Below are positions 1 through 6,124 of a DNA stretch of 19,645 nt, piece by piece. Each line of letters starts with the position of its first letter. Positions within the stretch are counted from its first letter, which is position 1. Below the pieces are notes generated by a model. That model was not told the DNA's origin. It saw only the letters and a list, made by a program, of their open reading frames with translations, and ran no database searches. The DNA is from Desulfobacteraceae bacterium. GTDB taxonomy: Bacteria > Desulfobacterota > Desulfobacteria > Desulfobacterales > UBA5616. Location: assembly GCA_030620375.1 (NCBI GenBank), contig JAUXEW010000023.1:1-19645 (forward strand), read 5' to 3'. The position numbers and the translations under genes are program-made.

Positions 1-75
1 TTTTTCTTGAATGACTTTTGATTAAAGCTTAACGCTATAAGAAATGCTTGTCAATCGACACGCCTTTGCCCCTTA

Positions 76-993
76 TTATTGGAACCCGGTTAAAACTATG
101 GTGAGAGAAATAACCGACAGCACTGTCGAGACGACAATGGAAGCATAGGCGAGATCCGTATCGCTGTTCAGTTGAGACGACAACACGTATATGACGCTGG
201 ATGTGGGCAGTGTAAAATAGATCATTCCCACATAAAACGCTAACCCGGTTACATCGAACAATTTAAGAAAAACATATCCGATCACCGGTAATATTAACAG
301 CTTGGCAATCGAAGATAGTATGGCCTGTCTGCGGTGTTCTCGAAAACCGGAGAAGGTCAGCCCGCCTCCGATGGAAAGGAGTGCCAATGGGAGGGTCAAC
401 GAACCGGCCAACTCAAATGTGTTAGCTAAAAATTGGGGAAAGCGGGGGAAAACATTTCCATAAATGATACCGGCCATACATCCTAAAATCAAGGGATTGG
501 AAACCAGCGCTTTAATGAGCATCCGGGATCGCTCACCAGCCGAATAGCGCTTCCCGGAATACCAGATAAGGGTTGAAACCGACAGGACATTAATGATGGG
601 GATCATGAACCCGATTAATACCCCTAAAATCCGGACACCTTCTTCGCCGGTCGCGTTCATGACAATGGCAATGCCGATATACGTATTAAACCGAAAGCAG
701 CTTTGGGAGAATGTTCCGGCCTGAAAATCACCCACCTTAAATATTTGAATGCAGATCCAACTTACCAGGCAAACGAAAAAAACAGCACAGATGCAAGCCC
801 CGCAAAGGGCCCAATCGATAGCCATAGTCGATGCGCTACCGATTTTCCAGAACAGCAATAGCGGGAAAAAAACATAGTATATCAAGCGATCGGAAGCAGC
901 TAAAAACACGTCATTTGTAAGCCTGATTTTTTTGATTACCACACCGAGAAAAATAAGCCCGAATACCGGGAATATGCTGTTTAATACAATCAA
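76..993 (-). CDS. AEC-family (auxin efflux carrier-like) permease
   Basis: A 305-residue, very hydrophobic protein with about ten predicted membrane spans in two groups around a short charged stretch near residues 145-160 (KRYSAGERSR). It begins like bacterial AEC transporters (proline near residue 9, LGVVIKK around 17-22) and carries the family-like PLALLSIGGGL segment near residue 201. Family members export or import small organic anions such as malonate; the substrate cannot be read from the sequence. Length is normal for the family (about 300-320). The start is a TTG, the first possible start after an in-frame TAA, with GAGGG 11 nt upstream. The gene is divergent from the crotonase gene, across about 200 bp. 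The family call is firm and the substrate is unknown. Confidence 0.85.
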   Translation of the reverse strand: MIVLNSIFPVFGLIFLGVVIKKIRLTNDVFLAASDRLIYYVFFPLLLFWKIGSASTMAIDWALCGACICAVFFVCLVSWICIQIFKVGDFQAGTFSQSCFRFNTYIGIAIVMNATGEEGVRILGVLIGFMIPIINVLSVSTLIWYSGKRYSAGERSRMLIKALVSNPLILGCMAGIIYGNVFPRFPQFLANTFELAGSLTLPLALLSIGGGLTFSGFREHRRQAILSSIAKLLILPVIGYVFLKLFDVTGLAFYVGMIYFTLPTSSVIYVLSSQLNSDTDLAYASIVVSTVLSVISLTIVLTGFQ

Positions 994-1070
994 ATTTTAA
1001 TAATCCCTCACAACCCCAGTTAAAAAAATTGGACGTGACCTCAGTAGATTATTTATTTTATGAAAAACCC

Positions 1071-1099
1071 TTGATCCTGTCAAACCATGTTGGTATCTT
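1071..1099 (+). promoter_or_regulatory. Possible sigma70-type promoter for the crotonase group
   Basis: TTGATC and TATCTT hexamers are separated by 17 nt, about 100 nt upstream of the crotonase ATG. Each matches the consensus at about four of six positions. This is by eye only. Confidence 0.3.
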
Positions 1100-1147
1100 T
1101 ACCCTGTTGCCTTGACAAGCCGGTTGGTTCGACAGCCCTTTTGGCCG

Positions 1148-1158
1148 GTAATAATTAC
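1148..1158. promoter_or_regulatory. Small palindrome in the crotonase leader
   Basis: GTAATAATTAC is a perfect odd palindrome 39 nt upstream of the crotonase ATG. It sits inside CCGGTAAT, which recurs 25 bp downstream at 1170-1177. This could be an operator for a small dimeric repressor, but no regulator gene is adjacent and the sequence is short enough to be chance. Confidence 0.2.
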
Positions 1159-1197
1159 ATTTGGGCGGAACCGGTAATCCGGAAAAAGGATTAAGGG

Positions 1198-1974
1198 ATG
1201 AACGTTTTAATTGAAAAAAAAGACAGGATATTTACGGTCATCATCAATCGCCCGGAAGTCAAAAACGCTGTTGACGGAAAAACTGCAAATGAACTGGCCG
1301 ATACATTTCGATCCTTTGAAGCGGATACTGAATCGGATGTCGCGGTCCTTTGCGGCTCGGGAGACTGTTTTTGTGCCGGCGCGGACCTTAAATCCGTTGC
1401 GCAGGCAAGCGAAAGCCCTTCCCATCATCTTGAGGAAACCGGTGATGGACCTATGGGGCCGTCTCGTATGGTCTTGAGTAAACCCGTTATCGCCGCGATT
1501 TCCGGTTACGCGGTTGCAGGAGGCTTAGAATTAGCGCTGTGGTGTGATTTGAGGGTCATGGAAAAAAGCGCCGTTCTGGGAGTTTTCTGCCGTCGCTGGG
1601 GGGTTCCCCTTATCGACGGGGGGACAGTCCGGTTGCCTCGTATGATCGGGCTCAGCCGGGCATTGGATCTGATCTTAACCGGCAGGCCCGTTGAATCGGA
1701 CGAAGCCCTCGCGATCGGCCTGGTCAATCGAGTCGTTGAAAACGGATGCGCTCGCAAAGAAGCGGAAAAACTTGCTTCAGAGCTGATCAAGTTTCCTCAA
1801 ACCTGCTTAAGACACGATCGATTAAGTGCATATGAGCAATTTTCCATGGACCTTCCTGATGCAATCCTTAATGAATTTCGACATGGATTGAAAGTGATAA
1901 ATAGCAATGAAACCATAAATGGTGCCAAACGTTTCGCTCAAGGCAAGGGACGGCACGGCTCTTTTGAAGACTGA
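1198..1974 (+). CDS. Crotonase/enoyl-CoA hydratase-fold protein
   Basis: A 258-residue single-domain crotonase of normal length. The oxyanion-hole segments are present: CAGADL (residues 59-64) and AVAGGLELALWCDL (105-118). At the two catalytic-glutamate positions of canonical enoyl-CoA hydratase (rat Glu144 and Glu164), by-eye alignment gives Cys131 (in FCRRWGVPLIDGG) and Asp157 (in SRALDLILTG). The protein is therefore probably not a standard 2-enoyl-CoA hydratase; the superfamily also includes isomerases, hydrolases and decarboxylases. The FCRRWGVPL/GGTVRLPR pattern is that of a crotonase subgroup often labelled only as EchA-like. AAGGA lies 7 nt before the ATG. It heads a forward run, with the MEMO-family gene 65 bp downstream. 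The fold is certain; the reaction is unassigned. Confidence 0.9.
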   Translation: MNVLIEKKDRIFTVIINRPEVKNAVDGKTANELADTFRSFEADTESDVAVLCGSGDCFCAGADLKSVAQASESPSHHLEETGDGPMGPSRMVLSKPVIAAISGYAVAGGLELALWCDLRVMEKSAVLGVFCRRWGVPLIDGGTVRLPRMIGLSRALDLILTGRPVESDEALAIGLVNRVVENGCARKEAEKLASELIKFPQTCLRHDRLSAYEQFSMDLPDAILNEFRHGLKVINSNETINGAKRFAQGKGRHGSFED

Positions 1975-2039
1975 TTATAGGTTTTTTAAAAAAAATCAAC
2001 CACGGCAACCTATTCTTCATAAGAAGGGAGAGGTGATAT

Positions 2040-2897
2040 ATGAGTACCAGAAAAGCCATATTGGCGGGAAGTTGGTATCCGGCGAGTGCATCCGGATGTC
2101 AAACGGAAATTGAAAATTTTATAAGTGAATTAAATATCAAAAAAGACCCAACCCGAACATTTATCGGTGGTATCGTTCCCCATGCCGGGTGGTATTTTTC
2201 CGGCAGTCTGGCCTGTAATGTAATTAAGCTTTTAAAAGAGGATACACCACCGGATGTATTTGTGGTTTTCGGGATGCATCTCCATCCCAACTCACCGAAC
2301 TATATTATGAAGGAAGGAGCCTGGGAAACCCCGTTTGGAGACATCGAAATTGAACCCGCATTAGCAAACGAACTGATCAACAGATTTCCGTTCACTATTG
2401 AGACGGCTCAAAAATATTCTCAAGATAATACCATAGAAGTCCAGCTCCCATTTATAAAGTACTTTTTTAAAAGTGCAAAACTGGTTCCCATTGGAGTGCC
2501 GCCCGCAGTCAAATCCCTTGAGATCGGAAAAGCGGTCACCGAAATCGCTAAGGATCTGGGATTACGGATCAATATCATCGGATCAACCGATTTAACCCAT
2601 TATGGTATGAACTATGGGTATCTGCCGAAAGGGACGGGTGACCAAGCCTTAGACTGGGTAACTCAGGAAAACGACGCCAATATTATTAATGCCATGACAG
2701 CCATGGATCCCGAAAAGGTCATCAACGAAGCCCTTGAAAACCAAAATGCCTGTTGTGCCGGTGCCGTTGCCACCGCCATCACCGCTGCCAAATACATGGG
2801 AGTGAAAAAAGCGGAAACCATTTCATATGCCACCAGCTATGATAAAAGCCCCGGCGACAGCTTTGTGGGATATGTGGGAATTGTGTTTGAAATGTGA
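2040..2897 (+). CDS. MEMO-family protein (AmmeMemoRadiSam system protein B)
   Basis: A 285-residue protein with the MEMO hallmarks: AGSWYPA at 9-15, GGIVPHAGWYFSGS at 43-56, FGMHLHPN at 77-84 and GSTDLTHYG at 181-189. The probable metal ligands are all there: His48, His80, His187 and a Cys238-Cys239 pair, close to His49, His81, His192 and Cys244 of human MEMO1. The fold is related to class III extradiol dioxygenases, and the bacterial function is not settled. In many genomes MEMO sits with or is fused to an AMMECR1 domain and a radical-SAM protein; neither partner is in this window. The start is set by a strong GGGAGAGGTG site just upstream. It is probably co-transcribed with the crotonase gene. 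The frame stays open for 65 codons after its TGA. Confidence 0.9.
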   Translation: MSTRKAILAGSWYPASASGCQTEIENFISELNIKKDPTRTFIGGIVPHAGWYFSGSLACNVIKLLKEDTPPDVFVVFGMHLHPNSPNYIMKEGAWETPFGDIEIEPALANELINRFPFTIETAQKYSQDNTIEVQLPFIKYFFKSAKLVPIGVPPAVKSLEIGKAVTEIAKDLGLRINIIGSTDLTHYGMNYGYLPKGTGDQALDWVTQENDANIINAMTAMDPEKVINEALENQNACCAGAVATAITAAKYMGVKKAETISYATSYDKSPGDSFVGYVGIVFEM

Positions 2898-2987
2898 ATC
2901 TTACGGGCATATCCGTGGCATGGTGGTTACCGTTTAACGGGGAACAAGGATTATACACTTTTTATTTTCAAAAAAGAGACCGCGGGC

Positions 2988-3095
2988 ATGGAAAAATATC
3001 CGTCAATTTCTTCCGAAAACAAATCCGCTTTTTTATGGCATAAATGGCAAGCGGAAAAGATCATGGTTGAGCTTGAAGAAATGGTTAAAACCTAA
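2988..3095 (+). CDS. Possible 35-residue small ORF or gene remnant
   Basis: A short ATG-initiated frame between the MEMO and UPF0173 genes. Its product is charged and amphipathic (MEKYPSISSENKSAFLWHKW, then ending in a Glu/Lys-rich helix). There is no good ribosome-binding site. It lies in the same frame as the MEMO gene, and that frame has no stop between the MEMO TGA and 3093. It could be a small peptide gene, the tail of a decayed gene, or chance. I recognise no family. Confidence 0.22.
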   Translation: MEKYPSISSENKSAFLWHKWQAEKIMVELEEMVKT

Positions 3096-3115
3096 GCATT
3101 TAAAAAGGAGGAATT

Positions 3116-3820
3116 ATGTCAGGAACAATTCGATTTTTAGGTCATGCTTTTGCAGAATTTACTACCAGTGACGACAAGGTTGTTCTATTCGACCCATGGA
3201 CCAAAGACGGTGGAAATCCAGCTTGTCCAATTGAGGTTTCCGAGATCGAGCGGGCCGATCTGGTTTTGGTCAGCCACGACCATTTTGATCATCTCGCGTC
3301 GGCCGTAGATATCTGTAACAAAACCGGTGCTTTCTTAGGCGGTCCGGTTCAAACCATGAACCGATTGACCAGCGAAGGCTTTAATTCGGAAAAGGTCGTT
3401 AACTTTGGCTCCGGGTATATGGTCGGTGGCGGCGTGACGTTTGATTGGGTCGAGGTAACGGCGATCCCGGCTTTCCATTCATCCGATACAGCATGTGCAG
3501 TGGGTACGATCGTAAAAGCGGCTGACGGCACTACAGTTTACCATGCCGGAGACACCAGTGTGTTCGGAGACATGGCGCTGTTTGGGCGGCTTTATCCCAT
3601 GGATGTGGCCTTTCTGCCCATTGGCGGCGTATTCACGATGGATGCATACCAGGCCGGCGAGGCCGTTAAATTATTACAACCCAAAGTGGCCATCCCAATC
3701 CATTATGCTTCCTTTCCGATTATTGCACAAACAGCCGACCCATTCATTAAAGAATGCGGTAAAACAGCGCCACATGTGACGGTGGCTGCTCTTGCGGCTG
3801 GTGAGGAGCTGAAAATTTAG
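3116..3820 (+). CDS. UPF0173 metal-dependent hydrolase (metallo-beta-lactamase fold)
   Basis: A 234-residue metallo-beta-lactamase-fold protein of the UPF0173/UlaG-like type. The zinc-binding signature is complete: HDHFDH (His54, His56, Asp58, His59), His121 in AFHSS, Asp146 in HAGDTSVFGD and His196 in IPIHYASFP. Length and motif order match the stand-alone hydrolase family; the natural substrate is not known. A very strong AAGGAGG lies 4 nt before the ATG. It is third in the forward group after crotonase and MEMO and is followed by a terminator-like hairpin repeat, so it probably ends that transcript. Confidence 0.9.
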   Translation: MSGTIRFLGHAFAEFTTSDDKVVLFDPWTKDGGNPACPIEVSEIERADLVLVSHDHFDHLASAVDICNKTGAFLGGPVQTMNRLTSEGFNSEKVVNFGSGYMVGGGVTFDWVEVTAIPAFHSSDTACAVGTIVKAADGTTVYHAGDTSVFGDMALFGRLYPMDVAFLPIGGVFTMDAYQAGEAVKLLQPKVAIPIHYASFPIIAQTADPFIKECGKTAPHVTVAALAAGEELKI

Positions 3821-3835
3821 AAGCCGCTTGGGACA

Positions 3836-3923
3836 GTCCATTGAACCGCAATAGCGAGCGAATCGGAAATAGAGGGCTCTCCTTGCGGAAGAAGATTCCC
3901 TGCAGATTGCTGCAGGGAGCTTT
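3836..3923 (-). repeat. Hairpin repeat family, copy 1 (terminator-like)
   Basis: Copy 1 of a dispersed element that also occurs at 18104-18195 and, shortened, at 14116-14172. Read on the minus strand the order is AAAGCTCCC, a stem, GGGAATCTTC, CCGCAAGG, about 20 nt, then CGCTCGCTATTGCGGTTCAA. The stem here is perfect (9 bp, TCCCTGCAG at 3897-3905 with CTGCAGGGA at 3910-3918, 4-nt loop). On the plus strand it is followed by GCTTTAATTAATTTT, so it could end transcription of the UPF0173 gene 16 bp upstream. Confidence 0.7.
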
Positions 3924-3962
3924 AATTAATTTTGGGCCACAAACCAGCGAATAGGCAAACCA

Positions 3963-4481
3963 ATGAAAATTCAAGGATTTACAGATTTTTCGTTTGAATC
4001 GCCCGGCTGCCATCCGGGCGTTATGGTTTTTCGAGCAGATTTCAAACTGAATGTCGACGTTACCCCGCTTTTTCCTTTTATCAATGCAACGGCCGAAAAT
4101 GCATTATACTACGACAAACCGCATTATATCCAGTTTAAACTGGACGGCTATCGCTGTGCGTTATATCCGGATCACGTGTCCGTTGGAATGGTTGAAAATC
4201 GAGAGCAGGCGTTTAAAATTTTTGACCGGTTGGTCCATTTTTTAAATGGCCTTTACGAACGGATGGATTCGGTAACGCCGAATCATACATTTTACCGGCC
4301 GGTCCCTGTTTTTGAAATATTTAAGCTGCTCCCTCGGTCAAACTGTAAGGAGTGTGGATTTCCGACCTGCATGGCTTTTGCCGCGGCCTTGAGTAAAGGT
4401 GAAATCCTAATGGAAGAATGCCCCGCCTTCCAAAATCCTGAAGGTGAAAGCAAGATTAAACTTGAGTTGATGTTTTCATAA
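3963..4481 (+). CDS. (Fe-S)-domain protein, CdhE-type Cys cluster
   Basis: A 172-residue protein. Its C-terminal third carries CKECGFPTC...CP, with cysteines at 128, 131, 136 and 153 (C-x2-C-x4-C-x16-C). This is the spacing of the four-Cys Fe-S domain found at the start of the acetyl-CoA decarbonylase/synthase corrinoid subunit and in several redox proteins. The preceding 115 residues match no domain I recognise and hold two further cysteines (16, 65). The protein has no membrane span and is probably cytoplasmic. An electron-transfer or metal-centre role is inferred from the motif only. The ribosome-binding site is weak (ATAGG about 9 nt upstream). The gene starts about 40 bp after the hairpin repeat, so it may have its own promoter. 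Confidence 0.75.
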   Translation: MKIQGFTDFSFESPGCHPGVMVFRADFKLNVDVTPLFPFINATAENALYYDKPHYIQFKLDGYRCALYPDHVSVGMVENREQAFKIFDRLVHFLNGLYERMDSVTPNHTFYRPVPVFEIFKLLPRSNCKECGFPTCMAFAAALSKGEILMEECPAFQNPEGESKIKLELMFS

Positions 4482-4486
4482 ACCTG

Positions 4487-4515
4487 CTGGATTCCCGCTT
4501 TCGCACGAATGACAG
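4487..4515. repeat. Degenerate short palindromic repeat between convergent genes
   Basis: CTGGATTCCCGC, TTTC, then GCACGAATGACAG: an imperfect hairpin with two mismatches in an 8-bp stem. From memory it resembles the GGATTCCCGC...GCGGGAATGAC element common in deltaproteobacterial intergenic DNA. It lies between the Fe-S protein gene and the oppositely oriented PilZ gene and could weakly terminate both. Confidence 0.4.
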
Positions 4516-4550
4516 TCAGTTGCTTCAAGACTAGGGTATTTAACGGTCGG

Positions 4551-4892
4551 TTATGATAAGATGGACAATCCGACCAAACAATGGCCTTTAAATCGCCCGG
4601 TATCATATTTTGTAATATGGATGATTTTCGTATTTAATGTTTTTATGGAACCGGCGGGTCTATTTAAATAATACTTCATGTTCAATACGTCACCGACATT
4701 TATTTGGTCCAATACGGTCGAATCTTCCTTTACCAATATACAAAGCCCCCGGGCGGAAATATTCCATATTTTAAATTGATAAATCGGACCCGGAACTTTA
4801 GCATGAAACTCAACGCCGTGGTACTCCTCCACTACCGTTCTTAGCTCGGACCGTCGTTCCACTTTTCCAGTTTTTTCACTCTCATCCGCCAT
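4551..4892 (-). CDS. PilZ-domain protein
   Basis: A 113-residue protein made of a single PilZ-like domain. Arg13-Arg14 and Arg18 (ERRSELR) match the N-terminal arginine motif that binds c-di-GMP, and NISARGLCI (residues 44-52) matches the second motif, in which a D/N-x-S-x-x-G pattern is usual. The protein ends in HCLVGLSI, a typical final strand. Family members sense cyclic di-GMP and act on motility, adhesion or enzymes; the target is not visible here. It starts 36 nt downstream of the selD stop codon on the same strand and is probably co-transcribed with it. I see no functional link to selenium. Confidence 0.8.
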   Translation of the reverse strand: MADESEKTGKVERRSELRTVVEEYHGVEFHAKVPGPIYQFKIWNISARGLCILVKEDSTVLDQINVGDVLNMKYYLNRPAGSIKTLNTKIIHITKYDTGRFKGHCLVGLSILS

Positions 4893-4928
4893 GGCTTTTT
4901 TGCCCCTGATGTATTCATTTACGTGTGT

Positions 4929-6002
4929 TTACTCAACCCTTACCTTACCCGTCGGTTCGACCATCACTTCTCCGATCACGGCTGCCTGTTCCATGCCATT
5001 TTCCTTTAATTGAGATAGAAGATCTTCCGCTGCTTCCGGGGATGCACAGATTAATAGCCCGCCGGAGGTCTGGGGATCAAAAATGATATCCTGGGTCAAT
5101 CGATCTATTGAAGGTGCCATTTCCACCCTGGACTGACAGAATTCACGGTTTTTATAGGTACCGGCGGGTACAAGCCCCATCGCTGCATATTCCAAGGCCT
5201 CAGGAATGATCGGAAGTGCTTCAGCAAACAAGACGATCCCATATTCCGAGCCGATCACCATCTCCCTTATATGGCCTATCAAACCGAACCCGGTAATATC
5301 CGTACAGGCATGAACCGGATAATCCGTCATGATCCGCGCGGCTTCCCGGTTCAATGCTGCCATCAGAGAAGTTGTGGTTTTCACAACACTATCGGATGCC
5401 AACCCTCCCTTTATAGCGGTATTAACGATTCCTGTCCCCAAGGGTTTGGTGAGGATCAGACGGTCTCCGGTCACAAGGTTTTTTTTTGTGAGAACACGAT
5501 CCGGATGAACAAATCCAGTAACGGACAACCCGTATTTCAGTTCCTTGTCCTCAACACTGTGTCCCCCCAACAAAACAGCACCCGCTTCTTTTATTTTGTC
5601 CAGACCACCCTGTAGGATCTGGCGAAGGATGGAGGAATCCATCTGCTGTATCGGAAACGACACAAGGTTCATAGCCGTTTTGGGGACCCCTCCCATGGCA
5701 TAGATGTCGCTGAAGGCGTTTGCCGCGGCGATCTGGCCAAACCAGTAAGGATCGTCCACTATGGGTGTAAAAAAATCCACCGTTTGAATAATTGCCAAAT
5801 CTTCGGAAATTTTATATACACCGGCATCATCCGCCGGATCCATGCCGACGATTACATTCGAATCCGTTGGAAACTCAAGCCCACACAATGCATTGTCCAG
5901 GTCCCCTGGAGGCAATTTAGAAGCTCACCCGGAAGCGGTTACGGTTTGAGTAAGGCGAAGTGTCTTAGGATCATTCATCGAATAGCGCCCGGCTTTTTTC
6001 AT
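4929..6002 (-). CDS. selD: Selenide, water dikinase SelD, selenocysteine-containing
   Basis: SelD makes selenophosphate from selenide and ATP for selenocysteine and selenouridine synthesis. The obvious open frame begins only at a TTG (5915), but the same frame continues upstream through one UGA (5925-5927) into RLTQTVTASG-U-ASKLPPGDL. That is the catalytic N-terminus of SelD, with selenocysteine where E. coli has Cys17 and the essential lysine three residues later. Downstream motifs fit the family: DDAG, TVDFFTP, IYAMGG, LLGGHS and FDPQTSGGLL. I chose ATG 6002 because GGAG lies 6 nt upstream, giving 357 residues with Sec26. ATG 5978 (Sec18, closer to the E. coli position) and ATG 6014 are alternatives. 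A hairpin directly after the UGA supports recoding, and a good promoter lies upstream. Confidence 0.93.
5892..5927 (-). promoter_or_regulatory. Sec UGA codon and candidate bacterial SECIS hairpin
   Basis: The UGA is at 5925-5927 on the minus strand. Starting 9 nt after it, ATTG pairs with CAAT around a bulged CC, then TCCAGG pairs with CCTGGA around a GGA loop. That makes ten paired positions with the apical G residues 21-22 nt past the UGA. Bacterial SECIS elements are short coding-region hairpins immediately after the UGA with a G-containing apical loop and a bulged base, read by SelB. The match is structural and by eye. Confidence 0.7.
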
Positions 6003-6029
6003 CCCCTGCTCCATAAGAGTAACATCCTG

Positions 6030-6058
6030 TTGATATTTATTAAATTTTAATATATTTT
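6030..6058 (+). promoter_or_regulatory. Possible promoter for the CoA-transferase/GNAT gene
   Basis: TTGATA and TATTTT hexamers with a 17-nt spacer, about 65 nt upstream of the gene's ATG. It overlaps the divergent selD promoter. The surrounding DNA is so AT-rich that chance matches are likely. Confidence 0.3.
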
Positions 6059-6082
6059 ATCTTTTAACCACTTAAAAGTCAA
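6054..6082 (-). promoter_or_regulatory. selD: Likely sigma70-type promoter for selD-pilZ
   Basis: On the minus strand, TTGACT and TAAAAT (each five of six consensus bases) are separated by 17 nt. The predicted start is near 6047, giving a leader of about 45 nt before ATG 6002. Confidence 0.55.
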
Positions 6083-6124
6083 TGTGAGAGTAACGATTTT
6101 TTATATCGTCGGAGTTAAATCAAT

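Noticed and set aside
2895..2897. MEMO stop TGA as a second selenocysteine codon
   Set aside because: MEMO is complete at its normal length, no hairpin of note follows, and no Cys-containing extension is known to me in the family.
3747..4013. 88-codon minus-strand frame spanning the UPF0173 end and repeat copy 1
   Set aside because: It crosses a non-coding hairpin repeat and overlaps two real gene ends; no domain or start signal.
5271..5615. 114-codon plus-strand open frame
   Set aside because: Antisense to selD in the region encoding conserved SelD motifs.
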